A stretch of 64,000 nt of DNA from positions 1-64,000 of the forward strand of contig VEFU01000001.1 in the NCBI GenBank assembly GCA_007679095.1. Direction: 5' to 3'. Position numbers and translations under genes: made by a program. Below the pieces are notes generated by a model. It saw nothing but the letters and a program-made list of their open reading frames with translations. It was not told where the DNA came from and did not search any database. Source of the DNA: Paenibacillus bovis (GTDB taxonomy: Bacteria > Bacillota > Bacilli > Bacillales > Bacillaceae_C). Positions 25,456-33,929 of the stretch are shown in pieces (position 1 is the stretch's first letter; each line of letters begins with the position of its first letter).

Positions 25456-25471
25456 TGTGATTGCGGTCACA
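25456..25471. promoter_or_regulatory. FNR-type box (TGTGA-N6-TCACA)
   Basis: TGTGATTGCGGTCACA is a perfect match to the CRP/FNR palindrome. It lies 65 bases before the DUF2249 operon start, in the gap after the second NnrS-like gene. Confidence 0.85.
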
Positions 25472-25513
25472 TAATTGAAAATAATGTTCAATTAGATGAT
25501 GCAATCACATTTT

Positions 25514-26773
25514 TTAATAACGAAATACCTTTTGTAATTCCATTAAATAAATAACGACGAAGCAAACAGCGATCAATTGACCAACTAAAGCAAGTGTAGA
25601 GTTCTCTACGATAAACCCGCTCACAACGAGGACAATTCCTACCAAATAGCCGATGAGCTCCATGGTCATGCGATTCCCTGGTAGCATTTCATATAATAGA
25701 ACCGCCGACTTCCTTTGTTCCTTCGTTTGGAAGCGATGTGGCCACCAAAGAAAAGGAATAATCTTAAACAAATAACTCAAGATGGATGCAGAAAACCAGC
25801 CTAAAATAATAATCACAATCAAGCCTTCTGTAAGATTGGGAATTCCTTCAGGAAGTAGTTTAGCGATACTCCATGCAATAAATAAAACAAACATCATAGG
25901 TAGTAGATAAAATGCCACCTTTACTGTTCCAATCGGTAGTCTTCCTCTTCGATACTTCCTTACAGCAAAGATATAGCTAATAAATAAACAGAGTCCAACA
26001 ACCATACATCCCGTTGCGATGTAAGCTAGCCACTGCATCTCACTCCATATAGAAATAACATGGAGTAATACACCTATATGATAAAGCTCAATTATCATAT
26101 AGCCAGAAGTGGTCACTTTCTTCGTAGACACATAGAACATCGGCAATAGTTTCAAGCTATACACGATAATTAATCCAGATAACCAGCCCGCAATTCCGAA
26201 CCATAAATGACTGTGAAAAGTGGATTCATACATATGTGCATTTGTACCGAGAGCTGCTTGCATCCCCATCGCAATACCGAGGAAAATGGTAAGGAGATAG
26301 GATCCTAGACTTAAACTCACGCCTAATACAAACACATTCCACTCTTTTCTCTTCCTACATGTCATGAGCAAATTATACACGTACAGAATACCTGCAATAG
26401 CAACACTAACCCCTCCAACGATGATGAGTGCAATATGTGTGTAAAACCCTAGCATGAGGCTGATTACCCCTGCTACATGTAATACAAACTGGATATACCC
26501 CAACATCTTACTAAACAGTGTTGTCCTCATAATAACTTGGGTTAATTGAAAGCTAGCACCCATTGCCACCATTGTTGCCCAACCAAGTAATAATAGATGA
26601 GCTAGAAACCAACCTTTTGGAGTCCTTACTGTTGATAACTCTACAAGATCAGGAATTAGCCAAGCTCCTACAATCATCGCACCTAAAAACATACTTAGCC
26701 CGGTACCAAAGAATAAAAAAGTTAGCTTTAATATTTGCAAATTTGGTGGTATTTTCGGTATAGACTTACTCAT
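25514..26773 (-). CDS. Polytopic membrane protein, NnrS/heme-copper-oxidase-like (paralogue 2)
   Basis: The 419-residue protein has about 12 helices and the same motif layout as the protein at 22993-24225: F-L-A-H-L-L-L-L-G-W-A-T-M-V-A-M-G-A, F-H-S-H-L-W-F-G-I-A-G-W, Y-S-L-K-L-L-P-M-F-Y and P-F-L-W-W-P-H-R. The two therefore come from an old duplication. It is the last gene of the minus-strand unit that starts with the radical SAM gene behind two FNR boxes. The conserved His residues suggest a heme or metal site in the membrane. The function is not known. Confidence 0.65.
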   Translation of the reverse strand: MSKSIPKIPPNLQILKLTFLFFGTGLSMFLGAMIVGAWLIPDLVELSTVRTPKGWFLAHLLLLGWATMVAMGASFQLTQVIMRTTLFSKMLGYIQFVLHVAGVISLMLGFYTHIALIIVGGVSVAIAGILYVYNLLMTCRKRKEWNVFVLGVSLSLGSYLLTIFLGIAMGMQAALGTNAHMYESTFHSHLWFGIAGWLSGLIIVYSLKLLPMFYVSTKKVTTSGYMIIELYHIGVLLHVISIWSEMQWLAYIATGCMVVGLCLFISYIFAVRKYRRGRLPIGTVKVAFYLLPMMFVLFIAWSIAKLLPEGIPNLTEGLIVIIILGWFSASILSYLFKIIPFLWWPHRFQTKEQRKSAVLLYEMLPGNRMTMELIGYLVGIVLVVSGFIVENSTLALVGQLIAVCFVVIYLMELQKVFRY

Positions 26774-26800
26774 CTTCTACTCCCCGTTCTAACTCTTTAT

Positions 26801-28216
26801 CTATCGTAAGAGTTGTAATACATGCTCTGCTGCCTCTCTCCCTTGCTGTATACAATTGGGAATACCTACTCCTCCATATCCAGCTCCACACAAATAAATA
26901 CCAGGATGTTCTTGTAATTCTTCTCTGCCAACTCGTAACTGCTCTAAATGCCCAACAGGATATTGAGGCATGGACTTATAACATCTCGAAATCTCAATGA
27001 ATTCAGGTTCTGCTGAAATCCCCATTGTTTCCATAATATCTTTCCGAACCTTCTTCACTAACTCTGCATCTGATAAAGCTGTCCACTCTTCTGCATTAGC
27101 ACGTCCTACATACGTTCTGAGTAAAACTTTTTCGTTTGGAGCTGTGTGATTCCACTTCGATGAGGTCCAAGTACATGCCGTAATGAACCTCCCTTCTTTC
27201 CGTGGAACGAGAAACCCTGACCCATTCAACGGATGATTTATATCCTTTTGGTCATAAGCCAACGCAATATTTGCAACGGACACGTACGGAACTTGCTTTA
27301 AGTAATTCGCAAATGATATTTCAGGCAATAGAGTAGCAGCCACCGTAGTTGGTACTGCTAAAACGACTGCATCTGCATCTATTTCTGCTCCGTTTTCAAG
27401 CTTTACCTTGTATCCCTTATCCGCCTTATTTAATTCCACAATGCCTTCACCAGTTATGATATTAGTAGAATGCAATTCCTCCACTAGACGGTTTACTAGC
27501 GTAGCTAAGCCATTTTTGAAACTTAAAAACATACTTCTTTTTGCTACTTCTGGTAGGTTACTAGCTGGTCGCGCTCCTTTCGTACCATTTAACATTCCTA
27601 AAATAAGACTACGATGCTTCAGTTCTAGCTGTTTGAACTGTGGAAAAGTAGCATTCAAACTTAAGAACTGTGTATCCCCAGAATAAATTCCAGAAAGCAA
27701 TGGTTCCGTTATATTTTCTAGAACCTCTTTCCCTAATCTCCGTTCAATAAAAGACCCTAATGATTCATCTTCTTGATCATCTTTTTTGGGTAACAGAAAA
27801 TCCATCGCAGCTCTCGCTTTTCCGAGTGGAGAAATCAACCCCGTTTTTACAAATGATGAAAACTTTGTCGGAATTCCAAGGACAAGTCCCATTGGCATAG
27901 GATGCAGTCTACCTTTATGAAGAATGTAATTTGTTTTTGCATTTGCATTTGTTGCCACTAACTCATCTTCTAATCCCAGTTCTTGTACCAATTTTATAAC
28001 GGGAAGTTTCCTTGCTAGAAAAGAGTCAGGACCTTTTTCAATGACAAAGCCATCACGTTGTACTGTCTTAATTTTTCCACCTACATGATTACTTTTTTCG
28101 ATTAGCGTAATCTCCACAGGTATTTGTTGTTCTTCCAATAATCTTTTTGTATAAAATGCCGCACTTAACCCCGATATTCCGCCACCAACGACAACAACTT
28201 TTTTATGATTATTCAT
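26801..28216 (-). CDS. hemY: Coproporphyrinogen/protoporphyrinogen III oxidase (HemG/HemY, CgoX-like)
   Basis: The ATG at 28216 (MNNHKKVVVVGGGISGLSAA) has AAAGGA upstream; the longer frame to 28303 overlaps the preceding gene. About 471 residues. The N-terminal FAD motif G-G-G-I-S-G-L-S-A-A, then E-K-G-P-D-S-F-L-A-R-K, and the C-terminal F-A-D-binding G-I-Y-L-C-G-A-G-Y-G-G-V-G-I-P identify the HemY family. In Gram-positives this enzyme oxidises coproporphyrinogen III using oxygen. It is not next to hemE or hemH here but in an FNR-boxed unit with a radical SAM protein, so it may be a second, condition-specific copy. Confidence 0.9.
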   Translation of the reverse strand: MNNHKKVVVVGGGISGLSAAFYTKRLLEEQQIPVEITLIEKSNHVGGKIKTVQRDGFVIEKGPDSFLARKLPVIKLVQELGLEDELVATNANAKTNYILHKGRLHPMPMGLVLGIPTKFSSFVKTGLISPLGKARAAMDFLLPKKDDQEDESLGSFIERRLGKEVLENITEPLLSGIYSGDTQFLSLNATFPQFKQLELKHRSLILGMLNGTKGARPASNLPEVAKRSMFLSFKNGLATLVNRLVEELHSTNIITGEGIVELNKADKGYKVKLENGAEIDADAVVLAVPTTVAATLLPEISFANYLKQVPYVSVANIALAYDQKDINHPLNGSGFLVPRKEGRFITACTWTSSKWNHTAPNEKVLLRTYVGRANAEEWTALSDAELVKKVRKDIMETMGISAEPEFIEISRCYKSMPQYPVGHLEQLRVGREELQEHPGIYLCGAGYGGVGIPNCIQQGREAAEHVLQLLR

Positions 28217-28245
28217 TTTGGTGTATCCTTTCATGAAGCTACTAG

Positions 28246-29358
28246 TTATTTTGCAACTGCATTTTCCTCGTTTTTCTCCCATGCTTTTGGGATATAAGGA
28301 CAATATGGTTCACTTTCTAAATAATCACCTGTTACTGCATATGCACGAGCTCTTGACCCACCACATATCTCCTTAAATTCGCAAACTCTGCACTTTCCTT
28401 TTAATAGGGATTTATCACGTAATTGCTTCATAATAGGTGAATTTCGATAAATATCAATTAGTGATTGTTCGCGCACATTGCCACATACGACTGGAAGAAA
28501 TCCACTTGGGTACACTTCACCAATATGACTAATGAAGACAAATCCATCTCCATCATTCACACTTCTAGGTGCACGACCTAATAAATCTTCTCGTTTTGTT
28601 TCGATTCCTGAGGTAGATGTGCCAATTCTAGCTTTTTCTTGTAAAAATACTCTTCGATAATGTGGAGCCTCTGTCGTCTTAACACCATATGGCATTGTTT
28701 GTTGAATTTGATATAGCCATTTCATAACTTCCTCATGCTGTTCTGGTGTAATGATATCCTTCGCCATTCCTCTACCTGTCGGAACGAGGAAGAATAAGCT
28801 CCACAAAACTGCTCCCATTTCTTTAACCTTTTCAGCAATCTTTGGTAAGTCAGTGAGATTATAATTCGAAACAGTAGTATTCACTTGGATGGGAATATGA
28901 AGCTCCTTCAGATATTCGATTCCTCTCATCGTCATATCGTATGACCCTCTTGTTCCACGAAAATGATCATGTATCTCGGCACATGATCCATCTAAGCTAA
29001 ATGCCCAACGAGATAATCCAACATCCTTCGCTTTTTCAATTGCCTTCTTCGTCACTCTTGGCGTTGCACTTGGTGTCATCGAAACCGATAACTTTTTCTC
29101 TTCAATCGCATACTTTGCTAAATCATATAAATCCGGTCTCATTAACGGGTCGCCACCGGTAAATACGAAAAGTGGATTATCCATTTTTGCAATATCATCA
29201 ATTAACTTTTTTCCTTCTTCAAAAGAAAGCTGCCTCGGATCTGCCTTATACTGTGCCTCTGCCCGACAATGCAAGCATTTCAGTGCACATGCCCGAGTTA
29301 CTTCCCATATCACAATAAATGGATTTACGTTATAATCTCTTTCTCTCCTGAATGACAT
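28246..29358 (-). CDS. Radical SAM/SPASM protein (TIGR04053/NirJ-AhbD-like)
   Basis: The 370-residue protein has the radical SAM motif C-x3-C-x2-C in T-R-A-C-A-L-K-C-L-H-C, then F-T-G-G-D-P-L-M-R-P-D. The C-terminal SPASM-type cysteines occur in C-G-N-V and K-C-R-V-C-E-F-K-E-I-C-G-G. The opening NPFIVIWEVTRAC resembles NirJ/AhbC/AhbD proteins that modify heme precursors, and the TIGR04053 group. It is the first gene of the unit leading into hemY and an NnrS-like gene, behind two FNR boxes. Heme or heme-peptide modification is inferred; the substrate is unknown. Confidence 0.8.
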   Translation of the reverse strand: MSFRRERDYNVNPFIVIWEVTRACALKCLHCRAEAQYKADPRQLSFEEGKKLIDDIAKMDNPLFVFTGGDPLMRPDLYDLAKYAIEEKKLSVSMTPSATPRVTKKAIEKAKDVGLSRWAFSLDGSCAEIHDHFRGTRGSYDMTMRGIEYLKELHIPIQVNTTVSNYNLTDLPKIAEKVKEMGAVLWSLFFLVPTGRGMAKDIITPEQHEEVMKWLYQIQQTMPYGVKTTEAPHYRRVFLQEKARIGTSTSGIETKREDLLGRAPRSVNDGDGFVFISHIGEVYPSGFLPVVCGNVREQSLIDIYRNSPIMKQLRDKSLLKGKCRVCEFKEICGGSRARAYAVTGDYLESEPYCPYIPKAWEKNEENAVAK

Positions 29359-29423
29359 TCATAATCCTCCCAACATATCGCATAAGCGTTAAACTCATTC
29401 TAATAAAAATAACTCTTTGGGTT

Positions 29424-29439
29424 TGTGATGATTGTCACA
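29424..29439. promoter_or_regulatory. FNR-type box between radical SAM and ylbF-like genes
   Basis: TGTGATGATTGTCACA is a perfect palindrome match. It is closer to the minus-strand radical SAM gene (65 bases from its start). Confidence 0.85.
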
Positions 29440-29474
29440 TGTAATTGTTCAAGAGATAAAAATACCTTCCAATA

Positions 29475-29490
29475 TGTGAGTGTTGTCACA
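29475..29490. promoter_or_regulatory. Second FNR-type box in the same divergent region
   Basis: TGTGAGTGTTGTCACA matches perfectly and lies about 80 bases before the plus-strand ylbF-like gene. The two boxes are 51 bases apart, so each may serve one direction. Confidence 0.85.
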
Positions 29491-29569
29491 GATATGTTGA
29501 CAAGAACATTGTAGATTAATGATGAAGGTTATTTTTCCATCTACATAAAAAATTTGAGGAGGTGCATGT

Positions 29570-29983
29570 ATGATTGTTAAAATGGATACAGATTTTGTTT
29601 CCGAAAAAATGGAAGAGCTTTGTTCCGCCATTTTAAATCAAGATGCCTATATTGAATTACGAAGTAAAATAGAACAATTTACTGAAAATGAGGAAGCTGT
29701 TAAGCAATATGAAGAATTTGCAGACATGCAACGATCATTACAAGAAAAGGAACAACGTGAGGGCTTATCACCATCCGAAATCGCTGCTTACGAACAGATA
29801 GAACTGGAACTGTATGATAACCCTGTAATAAGAGAATTCTTAAATGCCCAACGTGAATTCAGCGATGTTCACAGCATCATTAACCAATACTTCACTAAGA
29901 CCATTGAGCTGAATCGTCTTCCAAGCAGAAAAGAAATAAAAAAAGGCGGCTGTGGCTGCGGCGGAGCTTGTGGTAATCATTAA
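29570..29983 (+). CDS. YlbF/YmcA-family protein with Cys-rich C-terminus
   Basis: GAGGAGGTG precedes the ATG. The 137 residues form a helical Com_YlbF domain (about 8-120, with N-Q-D-A-Y-I-E-L-R and Y-D-N-P-V-I-R-E-F-L-N-A-Q). The end is G-G-C-G-C-G-G-A-C-G-N-H. YlbF and YmcA of Bacillus subtilis, with YaaT, bind Fe-S clusters and affect RNA decay and development. The tail with three cysteines and a final His could hold a metal or cluster. Its FNR boxes suggest a role at low oxygen or under NO. Confidence 0.8.
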   Translation: MIVKMDTDFVSEKMEELCSAILNQDAYIELRSKIEQFTENEEAVKQYEEFADMQRSLQEKEQREGLSPSEIAAYEQIELELYDNPVIREFLNAQREFSDVHSIINQYFTKTIELNRLPSRKEIKKGGCGCGGACGNH

Positions 29984-29990
29984 AGTGCAT

Positions 29991-30025
29991 GAAAAAACGG
30001 TAGCTCTATGGCGGCTATCGTTTTT
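29991..30025 (+). terminator. Terminator after the ylbF-like gene
   Basis: AACGGTAGC pairs with GCTATCGTT, preceded by an A-run and followed by TTTTTTATTTTT. Confidence 0.8.
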
Positions 30026-30059
30026 TATTTTTAGAAGAAGGACTTTGAAAGCATTTTGG

Positions 30060-30840
30060 AGGTTTACTAGTGGTAGATAGTAGGTTACTAGGTGGTTACT
30101 GCACGTTAAAGTTAATTTACTGCCCATTTGAGCCTATTTACTAGCCATCTTTCTTCTTTTACTGGCCGTTCTCGGTGATTCACTAGCCATTCGGGTTTGT
30201 TTACTAGCCGTTAACTTTGATTCACTGGCCATTGGTGCCTGGTTACTGGCCATCTTTCTTCTTTTACTGGCCGTCCCTGCATGTTTACTGGCCATCGCAC
30301 TTCTTTTACTAGCCGTTCTCTTCAGATTACAAGCCGTCGCATCTTGGTTACTAGCCATCATCGGTGATTTTCTGGCCATCCGCACCTGTTTACTGGCCAT
30401 TGCACTTCTTTTACTAGCCGTCCTTCTTTTACTGGCCGTTCTCTTCAGATTACAAGCCGTCGCATCTTGGTTACTAGCCATCATCGGTGATTTTCTGGCC
30501 ATCCCTGCATGATTACTGGCCATCGCACTTCTTTTACTAGCCGTCCTTCTTTTACTGGCCGTTCTCTTCAGATTACAAGCCGTCGCATTATGTTTACTAG
30601 CCGTCATCGCTGATTTACTGGCCGTCCCTGCATGTTTACTGGCCATTGCACATCTTTTACTAGCCGTCCTTCTTTTACTGGCCGTTCTCTTCAGATTACA
30701 AGCCGTTGCATCATGTTTACTAGCCATCATCGTTGATTTACTGGCCATCCCTGCCTATTTACTGGCCATCGCACTTCTTTTACTAGCCATTACTCTCCAT
30801 TTACAAGCCATCTTTAATTTAATGTCCATTCACTTCTGTT
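30060..30840. repeat. Array of 21-bp tandem repeats (minisatellite-like)
   Basis: About 30-35 units share a core close to TTTACTRGCCRTY and carry 8-9 variable bases; most units are 21 bp and some 18 bp. Blocks of several units recur as a higher-order unit (for example CTTCAGATTACAAGCCGTCG recurs four times or so). Units at both edges decay. On the minus strand the array is readable as MASK/TASK heptads over 204 codons, and on the plus strand as LLAI/LLAV heptads. Stops interrupt both readings within the array and no good ribosome binding site is present, so I treat it as non-coding. It fills the gap between the ylbF-like terminator and the FNR box of the acetolactate synthase gene. Confidence 0.8.
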
Positions 30841-30894
30841 CACCAGCAGTTCCACTGGGTCCAACCTTAAAATTAGCTCTCTTCCTTTTTAAAA

Positions 30895-30910
30895 TGTGAT
30901 GCAAGTCACA
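30895..30910. promoter_or_regulatory. FNR-type box before the acetolactate synthase gene
   Basis: TGTGATGCAAGTCACA is a perfect match, 88 bases before the ATG. Confidence 0.85.
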
Positions 30911-30997
30911 AATACTAGCAGAATTTTCTGTTAAGGTGAATGACATATTAGCAAAAAAAACTGAATTTTCTTTCCATAGACAGAGGAGATGTTCGTA

Positions 30998-32656
30998 ATG
31001 TATGGAGCGCAATTACTTATTAATTTACTAGAGGAACATGGGGTCGACACTATATTTGGATATCCAGGAGGAGCAGTGTTACCAGTATATGATGCATTAT
31101 TTGATTGCCAAAGCATAAAGCATATTCTCGTTCGCCATGAACAAGCTGCTGTTCATGCTGCAGATGGGTATGCACGTGCAACCGGAAAACCTGGAATAGC
31201 TTTAGTTACAAGTGGACCAGGTGCCACGAATGCAGTGACAGGAATTGCTACTGCCCATGTTGATTCTGTTCCACTGATTGTGCTCACTGGACAAGTGCCT
31301 ACTAATTTACTTGGTCTAGACAGTTTTCAGGAAGTAGATATTTTTGCCATGACCATGACAGTTACGAAGCATAATTTCATGGTAACGGATATCCGAGATC
31401 TTCCCCGCGTGGTCCATCAGGCTTTTCAAATCGCTACAGCTGGTAGACCTGGGCCTGTATTAATCGACTTGCCCAAGGATGTGATGACAGACCATGTTAC
31501 GGAACACGATAAAAAAGACAAAGAAATTCGTTCTTTTATCGTCCCAAAAATAAAAGAAAAAGAGATACATATCATAGCTGAAAAAATAAATAATGCAGAG
31601 CGACCTGTACTAATTATCGGTGGAGGATGTATCACAGGAGATGGTCCAACTTTAGTGCATGAACTTGCCGCTCGTTGTGATATCCCTGTCACTTCAACTC
31701 TGATGGGACTTGATGCTTTTCCAACTGAACATCCACTACATTTGGGGATGCTTGGAATGCATGGTACCGTTGCAGCAAATCGTGCGGTCCATGGAGCTGA
31801 TGTCCTAATCTCCTTAGGAATGCGCTTTAGTGATAGAGTAACAGGAAATAAAAAGTCTTTTTCTCCTAATTCGCTTAAAATTCATATTGATATCGATAAT
31901 GCTGAGCTAAATAAAAATATTCGTGTGGATATACCAGTATGTAGTTCTGTGGAAGATGCTCTAACGCAAATACTAAAATATATAAAACCGAAGACACATA
32001 CTTCTTGGCATGGAAAAATAAACAATTGGGCGAAGCATGCACCTGCATTCAAGCCAGTACAAGATGAACGTTTAACTCCCCAAGAAGTTATTAGAGCAAT
32101 AGATAAAGCAACTGACGAGCAAACAATCATTTCAACCGATGTTGGACAGCACCAAATTTGGACAGCTCATCATTATCAGCTTCATACACCGCGAACATTT
32201 TTAACCTCAGGTGGGCTAGGAACGATGGGGTACGGTTTTCCAGCTGCAATTGGAGCAGCTGTTGCTTTTCCCGAACGACAAATTGTTTGTATTAGTGGTG
32301 ACGGTAGTTTCCAAATGAATATGCAAGAAATCATGACTGCTGTTGATTATGGTCTAAATGTAAAAGTAGTAATTTTGAAAAATGGTTATCTCGGTATGGT
32401 GCGCCAATGGCAACAATTATTTTTAAATCAAAGATATTCTGCAGTTCATATCTCCTCACCTGACTTTGCAGCAATGGCTACAACCTTTGGAGCAACAGGC
32501 TTTTCAGCACGAACATTAGATGAAGCGTATGCGATAATCCATGAAGGAATACAGACAAAAGGTCCTGTCATTATGGAATTTGAGGTAGTGGAAGAGGCAA
32601 ATGTATATCCAATTGTTCCTCCTGGCGCAAGCAACCAAGATATGATTGAGGAATGA
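30998..32656 (+). CDS. ilvB: Acetolactate synthase, large (catalytic) subunit
   Basis: The ATG at 30998 is preferred because GAGGAG lies 8 bases upstream; an ATG 9 bases earlier overlaps it. The 552-residue ThDP enzyme has F-G-Y-P-G-G-A-V-L-P-V, R-H-E-Q-A-A-V-H-A-A-D-G-Y-A-R, the FAD-region T-S-T-L-M-G-L, and the ThDP motif G-D-G-S-F-Q-M-N-M-Q-E. The end V-P-P-G-A-S-N-Q-D-M-I is IlvB-like rather than AlsS-like. There is no small regulatory subunit gene and no alsD beside it. The FNR box suggests use at low oxygen, perhaps in fermentative acetolactate or acetoin formation. Confidence 0.9.
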   Translation: MYGAQLLINLLEEHGVDTIFGYPGGAVLPVYDALFDCQSIKHILVRHEQAAVHAADGYARATGKPGIALVTSGPGATNAVTGIATAHVDSVPLIVLTGQVPTNLLGLDSFQEVDIFAMTMTVTKHNFMVTDIRDLPRVVHQAFQIATAGRPGPVLIDLPKDVMTDHVTEHDKKDKEIRSFIVPKIKEKEIHIIAEKINNAERPVLIIGGGCITGDGPTLVHELAARCDIPVTSTLMGLDAFPTEHPLHLGMLGMHGTVAANRAVHGADVLISLGMRFSDRVTGNKKSFSPNSLKIHIDIDNAELNKNIRVDIPVCSSVEDALTQILKYIKPKTHTSWHGKINNWAKHAPAFKPVQDERLTPQEVIRAIDKATDEQTIISTDVGQHQIWTAHHYQLHTPRTFLTSGGLGTMGYGFPAAIGAAVAFPERQIVCISGDGSFQMNMQEIMTAVDYGLNVKVVILKNGYLGMVRQWQQLFLNQRYSAVHISSPDFAAMATTFGATGFSARTLDEAYAIIHEGIQTKGPVIMEFEVVEEANVYPIVPPGASNQDMIEE

Positions 32657-32712
32657 AACAAGTGGAAAGTTACGATATAATGAAATTGCAAAGACGAAGG
32701 AGGGAAATCCAC

Positions 32713-33408
32713 TTGTCTAAAAAAACCGTAGCATCTTTACTACAACAAGTTCCTTTATTTAAGGATTTAAATACACAAGAAATAAAGCGTTTAGAGGAAA
32801 TTACAATTCCTCGTTTTCTCGTAAAAAAATCAACTGTCTTTTCAGAGGGTAGTGAAAAAGAGTCCGTCTATTTTATCCAAGATGGATTGATAAAAACATA
32901 TAAAACCGACGAGAATGGTCACGAACAAATTGTCTCTTTTTTAAAAACTGGTGATATGTTTCCACATACAGGTTTTTTCAATGAAAACCCTTATCCAGCT
33001 ACCGCTGAAACGCTAGTGGATACACAGCTTTTAGCAATTCCAATTCATTTATTTGATCAATTAATGGTGAATAATCCAACGATTGCAATCAAAGTAATGC
33101 GTGTGATGGGTAGAATTATTGGCGATCTTCAAGAGAGACTCCAAGTTTTATCAGGGAAAGATGTCAAACATCGCGCACTCTCCTTTTTACTAAAACTTGC
33201 GGAAAAGCATGGTCAGCATGGAGAGAACAAAGTTACCATCCATTTACCAATGACAAATCAAGAGTTTGCTAATTCTGTTGGTACAACACGAGAAACAATA
33301 AATCGCTTATTTAACCAATTGATTAAGAGCGGTATTTTAGAAATGGATCGAAATCAAATGGTAATAACCGACTTAGAAGCATTCCACGAAGTATTGGAAC
33401 AAAAATAA
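32713..33408 (+). CDS. Crp/Fnr-family regulator without Fe-S cysteines
   Basis: The start is TTG with GGAGGG upstream (LSKKTVASLLQQVPLFKDL); the frame extends to 32653 and overlaps the previous gene. The 231-residue protein has an N-terminal cyclic-nucleotide-type beta barrel (F-S-E-G-S-E-K-E-S-V-Y-F-I-Q-D-G) and a C-terminal HTH (TNQEFANSVGTTRETINRLF). It has no cysteine cluster, so it cannot be an Fe-S sensor like FNR; it is closer to ArcR/Flp-type proteins. It lies about 55 bases after ilvB, likely in the same FNR-driven transcript. It may recognise the same TGTGA boxes. Confidence 0.85.
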   Translation: MSKKTVASLLQQVPLFKDLNTQEIKRLEEITIPRFLVKKSTVFSEGSEKESVYFIQDGLIKTYKTDENGHEQIVSFLKTGDMFPHTGFFNENPYPATAETLVDTQLLAIPIHLFDQLMVNNPTIAIKVMRVMGRIIGDLQERLQVLSGKDVKHRALSFLLKLAEKHGQHGENKVTIHLPMTNQEFANSVGTTRETINRLFNQLIKSGILEMDRNQMVITDLEAFHEVLEQK

Positions 33409-33441
33409 ACAACATCCCATCAATAGTATGGGATGTTGTTT
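33407..33441. terminator. Terminator between the Crp-family gene and the cupredoxin gene
   Basis: ACAACATCCCAT pairs perfectly with ATGGGATGTTGT and is followed by TTTTTTATT. It can also serve the converging gene. Confidence 0.85.
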
Positions 33442-33449
33442 TTTATTGA

Positions 33450-33815
33450 TTATTCTACGATTAGTGTACCAACCATGTCATCATGTCCTATGCCACAGAA
33501 AATAGAACAAACATATTCAAATTCACCTGTTTTATTTGCAACGAAGGAGATTGTTTTGTCGCCTCTTACTTCTTTGTTGTATCCTTCAAACTTAACTGCA
33601 TGGTTACCTTCAGAGTTCTTTAATGTTACCTTAACTGTGTCACCTTTGTTAACTTTAATTTCTTTTAAATCAAACTCAAAGTTTGTTGCATCTATTGTAA
33701 ATTCTTTTACTTCACCGTTTCCAACAGCTTCTTCCTCATCATCGCCACCACACGCTGCCAATAGGAACATTGAAGCTACCACAAGCATTAGTGCTAACAT
33801 CCATTTTTTCATCAT
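33450..33815 (-). CDS. CuA-type cupredoxin lipoprotein
   Basis: The 121-residue protein has a lipoprotein signal (F-L-L-A-A-C-G-G, Cys about residue 22), an acidic linker and a cupredoxin domain. A complete CuA-like ligand set is visible: a His in G-N-H-A-V-K-F and C-x3-C-x3-H-x2-M in C-S-I-F-C-G-I-G-H-D-D-M. This is the subunit II CuA loop, but with no transmembrane hairpin and no oxidase domain. It could pass electrons, or carry copper to the Sco-assembled CuA sites nearby. It has its own FNR box. Confidence 0.85.
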   Translation of the reverse strand: MMKKWMLALMLVVASMFLLAACGGDDEEEAVGNGEVKEFTIDATNFEFDLKEIKVNKGDTVKVTLKNSEGNHAVKFEGYNKEVRGDKTISFVANKTGEFEYVCSIFCGIGHDDMVGTLIVE

Positions 33816-33871
33816 TGTTTCCTCCTCATAAATGATATATTTAAATCGTAAAGCGATTAAATAATTTTCAC

Positions 33872-33887
33872 TGTGATATACATCACA
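33872..33887. promoter_or_regulatory. FNR-type box before the cupredoxin gene
   Basis: TGTGATATACATCACA is a perfect match, about 57 bases before the ATG on the minus strand. Confidence 0.85.
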
Positions 33888-33929
33888 ATTTTTATTATAA
33901 GTCTTTGTTGCACTTAAAGCTGTGACAAA

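Noticed and set aside
30134-30748. 204-codon frame of MASK/TASK heptads on the minus strand
   Set aside because: It is a by-product of the 21-bp tandem array. The same array is also open on the other strand in part, units beyond both ends contain in-frame stops, and there is no ribosome binding site.
30060-30840. CRISPR array
   Set aside because: The repeat core is only about 12-13 bp with 8-9 variable bases, the variable parts recur, and no cas genes are present.
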